Of a stretch of 64,000 nucleotides of DNA, positions 52,501 through 63,550 are shown one piece after another (position 1 is the stretch's first letter; each line of letters begins with the position of its first letter). The notes beneath the pieces were generated by a model. That model was not told where the DNA came from and did no database searches. It worked only from the letters and a program-made list of their open reading frames with translations. The stretch is from Cladosporium sp. IMV 00045. Its lineage: Eukaryota; Ascomycota; Dothideomycetes; Cladosporiales; Cladosporiaceae. Made by a program: the position numbers and the translations under genes. The DNA lies in the NCBI GenBank assembly GCA_001931905.2, contig MSJI02000005.1, forward strand, positions 1-64,000. The letters run 5' to 3'.

Positions 52501-55500
52501 CTTCGCAAGAGAGCCAATTGCAATGACAGTTTGATCTGACAACGTGCGAGCTGCATCGCCCTCAGCTTGGTCGAAAATGAATTGCTCCAACAGAGGGAGG
52601 AAGATACGGCTGACGTTCTGCGACTTCAACTTCGGCTCCTCGATCAGGCGGCGCAATGCTCGCAGACGGCGATGTTGCTGGATGTTGAGGATGTTGGTGA
52701 AGAAAGATGCTTCTTCATCGCCATTGACACACAGGCCTGCCATGTCCGTGACTTCGCTCCACTCAGTGCAATTCTTTACGAGGCGACCAAGTAAGCGGAG
52801 ATACTCAGCACGCACCAGCTCAGATGGCTCCTTCATTCCACGCTGAATGGCCGGGAACAGGTCGCTCTTGATCAAGTCAAAGTTTCCGCTTTTGCCGGAT
52901 GCGATGATAAGGAGCTCGAGCGCACGAGCAGCGCTAGAGCGGTTCACTGTGTCGTCTTCGTCGCGGATGAAAAGCATGCAGTTGTGCATCAGAGGTAGCC
53001 ATTGCTCATTGGTAAACTTTTCCGCGTTCTCGTAGATCCGAGTAAAACCAGCCTCTTTGCGATCATGATCGGGTTCATTCAGCCTGGACGGGTCGAGAGC
53101 ATTGATCTCCTCGCAAATATCGGCGCTTTCTGAAAGAGCTTCATCTCCCTTGCAAAGCTTGACGAGGGCAGTAGAGAAAAGCGTGCGACTTTCCAGATCA
53201 CGCAAACGAGAGAACAACCCAGAGATCGATTCGTAGACGGTTTTGGGAGGTGCTGTCTGTCCCATGGTGTCTAGCAAAGGAATCATCGTACGGACCAATC
53301 CAGCCTTGACGGAGGGATGCACGAAGTTGCCAGGTTGGCGCAAGAGGTTGGCACAAACCTGGATGATTTCCTCTGCCTGAGTTGGGTCGGTGATACGGCC
53401 AGCAAGCTTAGTGGTGCTCTTGACGCAAACAGACAACAGGTCGCTAGCGGGTTGCTGTACGCTCAAAATGCTAGAGATGCTTGCAACAAACGCCGAGACA
53501 TAGGGTTGGAAGGCAGCCGTGATCGCAGTGTTGAGAACCAGGTTGTCAAGAATGTCTCGTAGAATGAAGATCTTCACATCTTTCTGTGCACCAGCATGTC
53601 CCAATAATTCCGCGATCACAGAGAGGATACGTTTGTCTTCGAAAAGATGTTCGGAGTAAGTGGCAGACTTGCTCCATGCCGCAAAGATCCGGAGCATTGA
53701 CGAAACGCCTTGCAAGTTTTCCGGCACAAAGTTGATGAGTCGCGGCGAGATCAGATCGGTCACCGTAATGGTGCCTTGTGCGGACAGGTCGAGATCTTCG
53801 GTATCGGCAAAGATCTTGACAAGACACTGCAAACCAGTCTGGCGGATGGTCCTAAGCAAGGAAGCATTTTCAAGTTCGCCCTTCTCCGCAGTATCTAGCT
53901 TTTGAGTTGCGTGGACCGTACAAAGGAGCGCCGTATCCGCCAACTTCACCGCATACGGCTCCAATCCAGAACCCAGAGTTTCGAGCATGTCGTTGATCAT
54001 ATTGATCATACCGACCTGCTGGCGAAGTGGCATTGTGAGATTCGCGGAAGAGACCGCTCCATCCTCGTTCTGGGTCTTCGCAACAGCGATGTCAATGAAA
54101 GCTGCCAAAACCTCAGTCTCAAATCGTGAGAGGGCAACGAAGATGGCCTTGCGACGGGCGTTTTGGTTGTCCTTTGCACCGCCGACCGCTCTTCCGTACA
54201 GCAGTCTGAGCAGCACAGGCATGACAGCAGCGTGATCCGCCGGTTTCAGCGCTTCGTCACCTTCGCCTTGCAGAAAGACTGAAAGCTCTTCGCGGAATCT
54301 CGCATCGTCCAGGAAGTTCGTTAGACGCTCTTGATAACGTCTCAGGGCGGGCTCTTTCCAAGCCAAGATAGCTTGAAGTGCCGATCTTTGGATCTCGACA
54401 TCACCATTTGCGCACAAGTTCAGCAGTGCTTCGTGGACCTCTGAAGCTTTGTACAAAACTCTAGGGTTGTTGAATTTGGCCACGACCGCAAGCATTGCTT
54501 TCTGGTCTTTCCGTGCCCATCGCTCGCTGTCTGATGATTGTTGTTCCTCTTCGCCGGCTCCAGCCCATTGAAGAAGAATAGGAATGAGCAAGCGAGATCT
54601 CTTCTCTGCAAGATGGGGGCTTCGATCCAAGACCTTCAAAGCCTGTGTCCTCGTGGTTTCGGTGTTGGGCGTAAGGCTGGTGTGTTCCATTTGGAACGAC
54701 GCCTCGGGTTGAGGATAGCCACCATACGGCTCTTCGAACACCTGCTTAGCCATCGCATCAATTTTGGCAAGATTGGAACACTCAAAATCAGATGCAATAT
54801 GGGCTGCCTCCGATTCAAGGCTTATGGGTTGAGATTGGACGCTCTTCTCGTTGTGATCTTTGAGTCCCTCCAACCAAGATTGAGTGATCGCAACGATCGT
54901 CTCTTCGCCCACAGGATCCTGACACATGACTGACAGGCCTTCAATCGCATCTGACCATGCTTGAGATAGTCTCACGTGAAGTAGACCAAAGCAAAAATTA
55001 GGCATCGCTTTCTTCATGATGTTGTCAGAACCAATGTTCTTGTACGCTGCGGCCAGCCGACGAATGTTCATGGATACACTCCTGCTGGTCTCGATGTTCA
55101 GAGGCGTTGATTCGATCAGGATGGCAATGCTGAGTGTTTCCGGAATTTCCTGGCATTTCCGTTTGTAGACTGCTTCCAGAATGTCCAGGCAATCTGATCG
55201 AAGCTGGTGAGATGGCAAGGCCAGAGATCGAATAACAGTGTCCACAAGAGGATCGATGTGCGTTTCCGAGAAATCAAGGTCTTCTTTACTCTTGACCAGT
55301 TTCAACATGCTTGACCAAAACGGAACGAGACCAAAAGCGTGAGCGCTAGAAGCGCAAAGCGAGGGCCAAAGTTGAGCCAAAGGAGAAGAGCCATTGACCG
55401 CAGCTGATAAGGCATTGCCCAAGCTGAAATCAATCAAAGACGAGTTTTCTGTTTCCTTGGATCCCTTGAGGCCGAGTTCCAGTATGCGGCCGAGACATTG

Positions 55501-57102
55501 TTGCAGGCGCTCCTGAGTGCGGGCCTCCAACTTGAAAAGTCTGATCGTTTGCAGGACCAGGTTCGCGGAGGCAATATGTGTAGTGTCAATTGCCGTTTTC
55601 GATGACTGCAGAGACTCCAGTTGATCCAGCATGTACTTCTGCATGTCTTTGGGGCATTGCATCTGGGACTCGGAGCCGGATGTAACCAAACGAGGTAGTT
55701 GTTGTAGTAGTGCTGTCGGATCGTGTTTCCAGTGAGTGAGTATGAATTTTTGCAGATGCGGGAGGAGGAACTGCTGGTATTTCTCGTCTCCAAGTCTCGA
55801 AAACAAGTCGCAAAAGGGGAGGAAATGCGGTATCCATTCAGGCTGTCGCGTGAGATCCAGAAGGCCCAGCGCGGGCAAGATGGCTTCCACTGTCGCAGAC
55901 TGCATGACGACTGCTAATGCGATTAGGACGTGTGATTTCGTTTGAGCAGTGAATAGAGGTTCCTTCGTTCCTGCCTTAACCAGCACTGACAAGATCTTGA
56001 CAAGCCCTGCCCACTCCTGAATACGTGCAGCCTTCCTCACGGAAACGATGGTGAAGATCGTTTGGCTTGCAAAGGAAGCAACAGGGTCGCTCACTTCACT
56101 GTCGGTGACTTCCAGCTCGTCTACGATAGCTTTCGCAGCAGGCTGAAACGTCTCTGGTGTGGTGTAGTGAATAATACTGGTGAGTGTGCCGCTGACAATG
56201 TCCATGCTCGTGCGACTGGGAGACTTCCGCACGTTTCTCAACAAGCTTTTGATCACTGCAACGCCGCTGGTGTGAATGCCATGTTGAATGCCCTTGACAG
56301 CCTCGGTCAGCAAGGTCATCACACCTTGCCTGTATAGATCTGCAGATCGAACAGACTCCGATGCATTGCAGTCCTCCAGCATATGGCTCAAGATTCGATC
56401 CAAAGGCTCCTGATCTCTGTCGTATACGGTAGCTGCTTTCCTGACCAAAAAGCTCATAGACTCCGCAGCAAAGCGCACGATGAAAGGCTTTTGCGCTTCT
56501 TTACCCATGTAGACAGCCATGAGGTCGTACACAGGGCGCAGATCCGGAGTTAGAAGACGCGACAGATATTTGAAAAGCCAAGCCAGACAAGTGAAGCTCC
56601 ATTCGACGACCGCAGGGTCGGGGTGCTTCGCCGCGACGCTGGCTACAGTGCTCACTGCTTGCGCGAAGTGCTTCTCAAATCGGGTATCCAGATCATGTGC
56701 AAAGCGCGACAGCAGATTGAGGAGAGCCTCCATCGCGAGACCATCCGCCTTTGCGATATATTCCACCAGAAGTCCCATGATCTTTTGTTCATTGTATAGT
56801 ACCGTGGGCAGGTTGTCGCACAACGGCGCGGCTTCCTTCGCAAACGAGGTAAAAGTCTCTGAGAGGTTGAGATCCCGCCATTCTGCTAGGGATCTTCCAA
56901 AATATGTGTCGGTGTTGTTCTCGAGGGCGTCGGAGTCGATTTGATTCCTCTTTCGTCTGATGGGATCGATTCGCAGGTTGGCGATGCGCTGGGAAAACGA
57001 CTCGTATCGGTGGTTTCGTGTGGTAGTGGTGGTTCGTTTGGTGTCCTTTTTCGGCTTTACCACCGCGGTGGGTTTTGCCACCTTTCCCTTTGATATGGCC
57101 AT
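49534..57102 (-). CDS. UTP20: Utp20 (copy B)
   Basis: Counterpart of 23250-30818, 2,522 residues with no length difference at all. ATG 57102 is used; the two codons upstream (GTG AAG) are not a start. Replacements relative to copy A are a few dozen over the whole protein by eye and mostly conservative, while third-position changes are frequent. Two full-length copies of a single-function ribosome-assembly gene under constraint are what a hybrid, diploid or duplicated genome would show. Confidence 0.93.
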   Translation of the reverse strand: MAISKGKVAKPTAVVKPKKDTKRTTTTTRNHRYESFSQRIANLRIDPIRRKRNQIDSDALENNTDTYFGRSLAEWRDLNLSETFTSFAKEAAPLCDNLPTVLYNEQKIMGLLVEYIAKADGLAMEALLNLLSRFAHDLDTRFEKHFAQAVSTVASVAAKHPDPAVVEWSFTCLAWLFKYLSRLLTPDLRPVYDLMAVYMGKEAQKPFIVRFAAESMSFLVRKAATVYDRDQEPLDRILSHMLEDCNASESVRSADLYRQGVMTLLTEAVKGIQHGIHTSGVAVIKSLLRNVRKSPSRTSMDIVSGTLTSIIHYTTPETFQPAAKAIVDELEVTDSEVSDPVASFASQTIFTIVSVRKAARIQEWAGLVKILSVLVKAGTKEPLFTAQTKSHVLIALAVVMQSATVEAILPALGLLDLTRQPEWIPHFLPFCDLFSRLGDEKYQQFLLPHLQKFILTHWKHDPTALLQQLPRLVTSGSESQMQCPKDMQKYMLDQLESLQSSKTAIDTTHIASANLVLQTIRLFKLEARTQERLQQCLGRILELGLKGSKETENSSLIDFSLGNALSAAVNGSSPLAQLWPSLCASSAHAFGLVPFWSSMLKLVKSKEDLDFSETHIDPLVDTVIRSLALPSHQLRSDCLDILEAVYKRKCQEIPETLSIAILIESTPLNIETSRSVSMNIRRLAAAYKNIGSDNIMKKAMPNFCFGLLHVRLSQAWSDAIEGLSVMCQDPVGEETIVAITQSWLEGLKDHNEKSVQSQPISLESEAAHIASDFECSNLAKIDAMAKQVFEEPYGGYPQPEASFQMEHTSLTPNTETTRTQALKVLDRSPHLAEKRSRLLIPILLQWAGAGEEEQQSSDSERWARKDQKAMLAVVAKFNNPRVLYKASEVHEALLNLCANGDVEIQRSALQAILAWKEPALRRYQERLTNFLDDARFREELSVFLQGEGDEALKPADHAAVMPVLLRLLYGRAVGGAKDNQNARRKAIFVALSRFETEVLAAFIDIAVAKTQNEDGAVSSANLTMPLRQQVGMINMINDMLETLGSGLEPYAVKLADTALLCTVHATQKLDTAEKGELENASLLRTIRQTGLQCLVKIFADTEDLDLSAQGTITVTDLISPRLINFVPENLQGVSSMLRIFAAWSKSATYSEHLFEDKRILSVIAELLGHAGAQKDVKIFILRDILDNLVLNTAITAAFQPYVSAFVASISSILSVQQPASDLLSVCVKSTTKLAGRITDPTQAEEIIQVCANLLRQPGNFVHPSVKAGLVRTMIPLLDTMGQTAPPKTVYESISGLFSRLRDLESRTLFSTALVKLCKGDEALSESADICEEINALDPSRLNEPDHDRKEAGFTRIYENAEKFTNEQWLPLMHNCMLFIRDEDDTVNRSSAARALELLIIASGKSGNFDLIKSDLFPAIQRGMKEPSELVRAEYLRLLGRLVKNCTEWSEVTDMAGLCVNGDEEASFFTNILNIQQHRRLRALRRLIEEPKLKSQNVSRIFLPLLEQFIFDQAEGDAARTLSDQTVIAIGSLAKNLKWSDYRSVMKRYFGQLKKNPDQEKVVLRLISALVDGLTARMNNLQETSMATEEQEASRVNRQRVIMDEFLPPLSEYLHRKDESTVDRRVTVAVSIVKLLRLLPENEFVNRLAPTLTDISHILKSRDLEAREQTRRTFSTILRLVGPTYLNFMLKELRSALQRGYQLHVLSFTVHYLLVTNADQFKPGDLDYCLPDMMAVVMDDIFGVTGQEKEAEEYTTSMKEIKSSKSYDTTEILARSASIPHLGQLMLPIRSMLSERLDSKMVKKIDDLLVRVRKGVDQNPSSDSRDMLIFCHEMVRQVYAQEAAPAAQAAEEDYRVSRYLIASEHKANRKGATTSYLFKLSSFALNLVRKVVRRHEDLQTPANMSGYLPIVGDAIVGGQEEVKVAAAKLVTTIIRVPLPAIEANAPVYLKEAVAMIKGSPNSTTDSAKAGLDLVTAILREKRSVKVKENDIAVLLKTLKQDLDEPDKQGILFRFLRAVVGRKIVITEVYEVMDEVARMMITNPDASVRQSARSAYVQFVLDYPQGKDRWTKTTSFLVKNLDYEHVAGRHSVMEVLHTLLGKVGEETIQPLLLTFFVGLIPRLGSDTDKSCRDMAGVLIGKVFETADDEREKTLKDTVKKWSSPDKKIAIRKAALQCWALFVRSSKPTDKIVNGLLDELDTILATEIDVESVGERQFLISALDLFTAICEVYPERAFSKKRSGLWSSVQKRSTVPVVDAQEIAAKLQGMLFNDAASTTSKTERGLATLPLRASGGLELGTEELRSACAVNLRVLRYSKTEGSEAVTHTVRNLVFLGRAFSANGMQWKGRSEDEDAEEDDVEEEDKESGQDTTAIGYLLSRLSAVVRRENTPVFTRTAALQCQTALLNHISAPLPNIATLIRPMYSLTDPSIVQPPGEAYVALSNLARETLDVLQKKVGSEAFVSEMSKAKKAAMEKRDERRRKRRIEAVSEPEKWAKDKKKKFDAKKARMKEKGADERGKRRGW

Positions 57103-57538
57103 CTTCACATCCTCCGGTCACCAAGAATGTCAACCAGAGAGAGGTGCGATTTGAAGATAGGTACCTTAGCCAAAGAAAAAGTTCCTAACGGGTCTGCTTT
57201 GCGTGAGAGTGTGTCCGTGCTTCATCTGGGGATGGAGCGGCCCGACGCCACCTTGCAGCCGAGCCGCCGCCGCCAAAAGCAGAAGTTCCGAGTTCGAGTT
57301 CACTTCCATCCTGTGAATGAGACATATACATGTATATGTACATGTGATATTGCACGGGGTGGGGCTTCAATCAGTCTGTTGGAGACTGCAAATTTGAGAT
57401 CAATTTGTATCACGTGGCCGTTTGCACGCTGTATCCTTATCAAGTGTTCAGCTTCGACACACCACAACAAAAACCAATTCTTCCAACACTCGGACACGGC
57501 TTTGCACTTGTATACTCTGGGCACACTCTGTTGAGACG
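57103..57538. promoter_or_regulatory. Bidirectional promoter UTP20 / CWF19-like (copy B)
   Basis: 436 nt. The UTP20-proximal half aligns closely with copy A, including the AGCCAAAGAAAAAGTTCC block. The CWF19-proximal half, just before ATG 57539, is strongly diverged. Confidence 0.5.
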
Positions 57539-59164
57539 ATGTCACACAAAGTGGTCGTCACCGGCGACATCAATGGTAAATTGAGCGAATTCTTCTCGAA
57601 ACTCTCAACCCTTCAATCGAGGCAACAATTCGCATTCGCACTCATTGCCGGCAATCTCTTCGCAGACCCCGACACCATCACTTCGGATGAAGCCGAGGAC
57701 CTTGCCAAGCTCATCAAAGGGGAGATCGAAGTGCCAGTAACGACCTACTTTTCAATCGGAAGACGCACCTTGCCTCAGACGGTCATCGAGAAACTGCACA
57801 GCAGCGATGGCGAGCTTTGCACAAACTTGATCGCACTTGGGCGTAAGGGTCGCGTCAAGACCTCCGAAGGCTTCAATATCGTGGCTATTGGAGGTCAGCA
57901 TCGTCAAGGCGATGAGACTCTGGAACCTTACTCCGCCGTGTACACCGACAAGGACGCAAGCAGTGCCAAGGGCTACAACGATGCCGACATCCTTGTGACG
58001 AGCGAGTGGCCTGCCGGCGTGCGCGATGGGTCAAAAGCCAAGTTTGAACCAAGTGAGCCTTCAAGCTTAGAAGTACTCTCAGAACTCTGCACCGCACTCA
58101 AACCCCGGTATCACTTCTCAACCTCCGAAACGTTCTGGGAACGCGAGCCTTTCTTCCACCAGAGCGATCCACCAAGACCTATCACACGCTTCCTCAGCCT
58201 TGCACCGTTTGGCAACACCACGAAATCAAAATGGATCTACGCCTTCAGCTTGGAACCCTCGGCAGAGCCACCTCAGCATCTCCCCGCAGAGACGACCGCA
58301 TCACCCTTCCTCCTAACACGCAAGCGCAAAGCCCTCGACACCCAAGAATCCACCTACAACTCCCTCCGATTCTCCGACAGCCACCACGACCGACCCCGCG
58401 GCGGGCACAACAAGCGACGAAAAGGCGGCCCACCCGACCCTGCCGAATGCTACTTCTGCCTCTCCAACCCTCACTGCGAATCGCACATGATCAGCTCCAT
58501 CGGCGAAGACGCCTACCTGACCACCGCCAAAGGCCCCCTCCCCCTCCCCACCACGTTCCCCGACCTCGGGCCCAAATTCCCAGGCCACATTCTGATCATC
58601 CCCGTCTCCCACACGCCCACGATAGCCGCCATCGAAGAGCCCGAAGTGCGCTCGCGCGTCGAAACCGAGATGCAAAAGTACCGCACGAGCCTACACGACA
58701 TGCTCGCAACGGTGAGCAAAGATCCCAGCACAGACACCGCGCGCCTGGGCGCCGTGACGTGGGAAATCTCGCGCAGCAGCGGCGTGCACACGCACTGGCA
58801 ATTCATGCCGGTGCCAGCCTCCATGATCACACGCGGCCTGGTCGAGGCAGGCTTCCAAGTGGAAGCGGAGAACGCGTCGTACCCGACAAAGTTCGCGACG
58901 AAAGCGGCAGAAATTGCATCCGCGGAGGAAGGGGACTATTTCAAAGTGATGATGTGGTCGGAGACGGTGCGCAAGGAAATGGTGCTGCCGCTGGACGCGA
59001 CGTTCCGGTTCGACCTGCAGTTTGGGCGGCGCGTGATGGGCAAGTTGCTGGGGTTGGAGAAGCGCACGCATTGGAAGGATTGCGGGCAGAGTAGGGCGGA
59101 GGAGGAAGCGGATTGCGAGGCGTTCAAGCAGGTCTTTGAGCCGTTTGATTTTACGGCTCAGTAA
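57539..59164 (+). CDS. CWF19-like / Drn1 protein (copy B)
   Basis: Counterpart of 31251-32876, again 541 residues. The start region differs at about 10% of bases, nearly all silent. The CwfJ zinc and HIT-like motifs are unchanged (CYFCLSNP, GHILIIPVSHTP, GVHTHWQF). The frame continues upstream to 57422, but that part is promoter in copy A and is excluded. Confidence 0.9.
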   Translation: MSHKVVVTGDINGKLSEFFSKLSTLQSRQQFAFALIAGNLFADPDTITSDEAEDLAKLIKGEIEVPVTTYFSIGRRTLPQTVIEKLHSSDGELCTNLIALGRKGRVKTSEGFNIVAIGGQHRQGDETLEPYSAVYTDKDASSAKGYNDADILVTSEWPAGVRDGSKAKFEPSEPSSLEVLSELCTALKPRYHFSTSETFWEREPFFHQSDPPRPITRFLSLAPFGNTTKSKWIYAFSLEPSAEPPQHLPAETTASPFLLTRKRKALDTQESTYNSLRFSDSHHDRPRGGHNKRRKGGPPDPAECYFCLSNPHCESHMISSIGEDAYLTTAKGPLPLPTTFPDLGPKFPGHILIIPVSHTPTIAAIEEPEVRSRVETEMQKYRTSLHDMLATVSKDPSTDTARLGAVTWEISRSSGVHTHWQFMPVPASMITRGLVEAGFQVEAENASYPTKFATKAAEIASAEEGDYFKVMMWSETVRKEMVLPLDATFRFDLQFGRRVMGKLLGLEKRTHWKDCGQSRAEEEADCEAFKQVFEPFDFTAQ

Positions 59165-59534
59165 GTTGATTGGATTAAATGGACAGGGCTGTGTGATTCC
59201 TTGCGGCGATCCAGCTTCATGAGGCGAGGGTGAGGAGGATCGGACTGATGTGCGACGTGTAGGAATAAGCGTATCATTAATTATCAAAAAGTGAATAAGC
59301 ATCAGGAAACAACCCAGCCCGTATTGCCATCAAAGGCTAAATCATAACACATAAACCCCAGCATTATCAAGAACGGTTCCTTCCCTCGCTCCGCCACCGT
59401 GTATCTACAGTCTATGCCCGATCCGCTCGTAAGCCTGCCAAATTCCTACAGATAAAATCACTAGAAGCACCAATACTAGGTAATTCCGCTCGTGAGCTGC
59501 CACATTAACACACTCGTTCAGCGTTCCATTTACC
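59165..59534. other. Convergent 3' region (copy B)
   Basis: 370 nt, aligned with 32877-33244. No gene is seen. Confidence 0.5.
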
Positions 59535-61289
59535 TCATCTCAGCCCAGCGAAAACACCCTCATCAAGCCCCCTGGCAACCAAATCATCCGGCCTTACACT
59601 CTGCCTCTTATTCCAATCTCTCTCATGTTGCCCGTAAAGCGCTTGCACAGTGGGACTCATACCGCTCATAGTTTGCTGGGAGGCACGCTTGCTGACATCT
59701 TTTGAAGGCGACAGAGTCCTGGGTGGCATCGAGCCGGGTTGGCGCGTGGCCTGTGAGTGGAGAGACGTGCGGCTGTTGTTGGTCACTACTGACGGACGCT
59801 GTTGGTACACGACGCTGTGCTGCTTTTGTTGCTGCTGGTGGTTGGGCATGATTAGGGATGAGCGGGAGATGTTGGCGGATGGGGGAGGTTGGGCGAGGGA
59901 CTGCCGCGAGTTGTTGGCACTAGGAGAGTAGGAGGAGTGTGGGGTAATCAAGTGCGAATTGCGATCGTGAGCGGTGTGGTAGGTTGCTGGTGTTGAAGTG
60001 CCAGAGTTGGAGCTGGTGGAGGGTTTATAGGTGGCAGGCGTATTGGCGCCTGTTGGCGTGCGGGCATGCGGTGAAGAGTTTCGTGAGAAGTTCAGAGACT
60101 GCCGTCGAGAAGAGTCTGCGCTGTTGTTCGTGACAATGCTGTCTAGATTGTTTCCATTGCGGCCCTGAGGGCTCTTGGAGCGTGCAGCCTCCGGGCTGAC
60201 AGTTCGGATTGTGCTACTATACGGAGCGGGATAGACTGAGAACTTGGAAAATCGTTTATTGCGGATAGCGATATCTGCCTCCCTGCCGTGACGGACAGTG
60301 GGCGATGGTGCTGCAAGAGAACCGTCTTCATTGGTCGGACCGGTAATGACTTCGTGCTCGTCGTCTGCTTCCCAGCTGTGGGCACTGCCGCCACTCGGGG
60401 CACTGCGGTCACCACTGTTTGGAGCATTAGCCGGGTTGAGGTTGGTGGTTTGTAGTGTGATGCCGTTAGATACTGGTTCTGCTTTGCCATTCGGCGTTTG
60501 AGACTGTTGGGCAGTTGGACTGCTTATTGGAGGCGTTTTGGGTGCGGACTGTGGGCTTGATGGTGAGTCGCGAACGCGTGATCGACTGTAGGAAAGTCAG
60601 CTTACGGTTGGAGTGAGCAACACAGTCGTGTGTTGGGCTCACCTTTTCCTTCTCGCAACCGAGCTGAACAGTTTCTTGATACCCCTCGGCTGCTCTCCTT
60701 GAGGCGACTGGTTTGGCTGGCCCTGCGGTTCCGTCAATGGCTTGATAGGTACCGTATGGCTGGTGCTGCGGACTGCGCTGTAACTATCGACTTGTCGTGA
60801 TTGACGTTCAGGCTCTTGGTATGCGACTGGGAGCACACGCTCCTCTTGCTGTGCCAATTCCGCCGTCGTGGGTGCCCATCGTTCCTCATCTCCACAGACA
60901 ACAATGTACCAAGCCACCTTCTCTTCCGGTGCCAATTTGTCCCTCAACTCCATCAAAGAAGCCCACTGATCATTCGGCACGCCTTTTCCCCGAATGTCAT
61001 CAATGTCCACACCGAGTTTGACCTCCTCCACCACATCGGCGACATATGCAAAAGGCTGGCTGCCCGATCCAGCTGACGTGTCGTTGGGGTCGTACTGCTC
61101 GACGAAGCGCAGATGTTGCAAATGTTCCATGCTTTCCGGGTAGAGCGTATTGAAGTTGTCGAGCATCTCGCGCGTCGTCCCAGGCGCAACGAGCCATTCC
61201 GCCGCGGAATCCTCGAGGTTGTGTAGGATGATGTGAATGCGAATTGCGGGCCTCGGCCATCGGAAGCCGTGAATGAAGTAGACCGGCAT
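59535..61289 (-). CDS. Conserved filamentous-fungal protein of unknown function (copy B)
   Basis: Exons 60643-61289 and 59535-60585 with a 57-nt intron, 565 residues, identical in length to copy A. The N-terminal domain differs at only about one of its first 150 residues (QPYAYV to QPFAYV), whereas the disordered tail carries more changes. This contrast marks the N-terminal domain as the constrained part. Confidence 0.75.
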
Positions 61290-62527
61290 TGTATAACGCG
61301 TGCAGGACCGAGGTTCGACTGAGCGTGCGGTTAGATAGGACTGCGATGGCCTTCGAGGCCGCCTGGTGATACGGGCCTCGTCGATGGGCGGTCAGTGGCC
61401 AGGGCTACGTACGAGGATCCGAGAGGAATATCCTTGCGGCTCTGCTGGACTCGCTTGTACCGGACAATCGTGGTGCCAACCGTTGTCCTGGGATCCACCC
61501 ACGCGTGGGAGTCGCAATGCGTGGAGATGTGAATCAGTTGATGGCAGATCGTGAGAGCAAAGAATATCGTGAGGAGGTCAAGGTACACAACGAGGTAGCC
61601 TGTACCACAGGAACCGGCAGTCTATCCGCGGAGTCTCTGGGTTCGGGAGGCTCCCTCAGGCGTGTGAGCAATTGGCCTTGGAAATAATGAGACGAGGGCC
61701 TTGGGCAGGATTCCTGGGCTCAGCTCGGCGGGTATAGAGAAGGCTCGTTATGGCTACTTTTGCTGGTGCACGCGCCGGTTTAAGACGTTTGTGATATTGA
61801 CTGTTGTCTGTTGACAAGCCTGCGTCGGCAATGCTTGGTATGGCGGAAGTCTCGCGATCCTGCGTGCGAGATGCCGGTGGGCACAACAATCGATGCCGGG
61901 GAAGTCTGGCCGAAACTCTACCACTCGATGCCGCGGTGCTTGGAGGGATGATGGATGTGATGAGTAGGCTGACAGTACTAGAATGGGCAGACTAATAGCA
62001 AATGCTGATGTAAGTGATATCAAATAGCAAGTAAAGATACATGTACACGTAAGAGAATAATGACAACATGTAGCAGTAACCGGAGGCAGACACATAACAT
62101 AAGAGAAAGCGAATGCGCGTGGTTGCCGGTTGCCAGCGCATTCATTCGCTTGCAGTGTGATGTGAGAAGCCTGTTTTGCATTGCTCACATGCATCACAAG
62201 TACATGCTGCACATCTCGTGCTCCCGACCTTGTCTCCTCCCCAAAACCCGGAGCCGGTATCGACTCTGAGGCCTGCATTGAATGTTGATTTGCCGCGCCA
62301 TCAACAACGCCTCCCCAAGCCTCCCCAACGCCTCGTCCGGATTCGGGTGTTTGCGACAGGGATCCCACCACATGTCCGACACGCTATTCCCGAAACACAC
62401 AATCGAAGCCATATCGAGCGAGCGACCAAGAGCTGAGCGCTCTCTGTTTGTTGTGCCTGCCAGCTAGCCACGCAGCGTGTCCACTTCGAGGCTCAGCCGC
62501 TTCATCCTCGTATTATAGCCGCCAGAC
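61290..62527. other. Divergent upstream region (copy B)
   Basis: 1,238 nt. It contains the minus-strand frame 62194-62412 (MASIVCFGNSVSDMWWDP start) with an extra in-frame 18-nt tandem unit (CCTCCCCAA repeated) relative to copy A, and an early stop caused by one extra base near 62,200. Coding status is doubtful. Confidence 0.3.
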
Positions 62528-63550
62528 ATGCCCCTCCATTTGCTCGGCAAGAAGTCATGGAACGTCTACAACACCGACAACATCGAGCGCGTCCGACGCG
62601 ATGAGGCCGACGCAAGGGAGCGAGAAGAGGCTGCAGAACAGCGCATGCAGGAGCAAGATGCCGAGCGACGTATGGCGCTGCTGCGAGGCGAGAAGCCTCC
62701 CGATCTACCGCCGCCGGAAGAGCCGGCAGAAGATGTGCATGGGCATAAGCGAAGAGACGATGGAGTTGTGACACATGAACGAAAAAGAAGAAGGTTGAAA
62801 GGCGAGGATGAGACAGATAGGGAAATGCGCTATGCACGCGAGGATGCTGAAGCTGGAGATCGGGCGCGCGAGACAATGCGGGCGGCGTCGAGGAAAGGCG
62901 ATGATGCGCCTTTGCAAGACCACGCTGGACATATACAGCTTGTCTCTGGGCCAGACGAGCGGGCACCACGCAATGCAGAAGCAACAAAGGGAGAGAAGAC
63001 GCAAGCGCGGAAGAAGGAAGACGAGGAAGGGCACTGCATGCGCTTCTCTGATGCTGCTGGATATCGGAAAGGGACACACAAGCCCTGGTATGCTACATCT
63101 GATACTCGTGGACGTGAAGACGACAGTAGATCAACGAGCGAGCTAGTACTTGCTGAAGTCCAAGGTAGGGATGTTTGGGGCAATGAGGATCCTCGTCGTA
63201 AAGAGCGAGAAAGAAACCGGATCGTCAGCAATGACCCGTTCGCGATGATGCAACAGGCGCAGCGACAACTAAAGCAGAGCGAAGGTGATAGGGAGAAGTG
63301 GAGGCAAGAGCGCGAGAAGGAGGTTCGGGAGCAGAGGCGTGAAGATGAGAGGAGAAGAAGACACGAGAGAAAGCACGATGCAAGGCGACATAGGCGACGA
63401 GAAGAAGAAAAGGATGATCTTGAAACTTTCAGTCTTGATGGACCGGCGAAGGAGTCGAGAAGCCATCGTAGTGATTCCGACAGACACCGGCGGCATAGGC
63501 ATTCTCGTCGAAGAAGCAGGAGTCGGTCAAGAGAGCGTCGTCGAACTTGA
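62528..63550 (+). CDS. LENG1-like protein with Cir_N domain and RS-rich tail (copy B)
   Basis: Counterpart of 36217-37236; 340 residues because one lysine is added in REEEKDDLE. The first 70 residues are identical except one site (ENVHG to EDVHG), and the RS tail is kept. Changes lie mainly in the charged middle. Confidence 0.8.
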   Translation: MPLHLLGKKSWNVYNTDNIERVRRDEADAREREEAAEQRMQEQDAERRMALLRGEKPPDLPPPEEPAEDVHGHKRRDDGVVTHERKRRRLKGEDETDREMRYAREDAEAGDRARETMRAASRKGDDAPLQDHAGHIQLVSGPDERAPRNAEATKGEKTQARKKEDEEGHCMRFSDAAGYRKGTHKPWYATSDTRGREDDSRSTSELVLAEVQGRDVWGNEDPRRKERERNRIVSNDPFAMMQQAQRQLKQSEGDREKWRQEREKEVREQRREDERRRRHERKHDARRHRRREEEKDDLETFSLDGPAKESRSHRSDSDRHRRHRHSRRRSRSRSRERRRT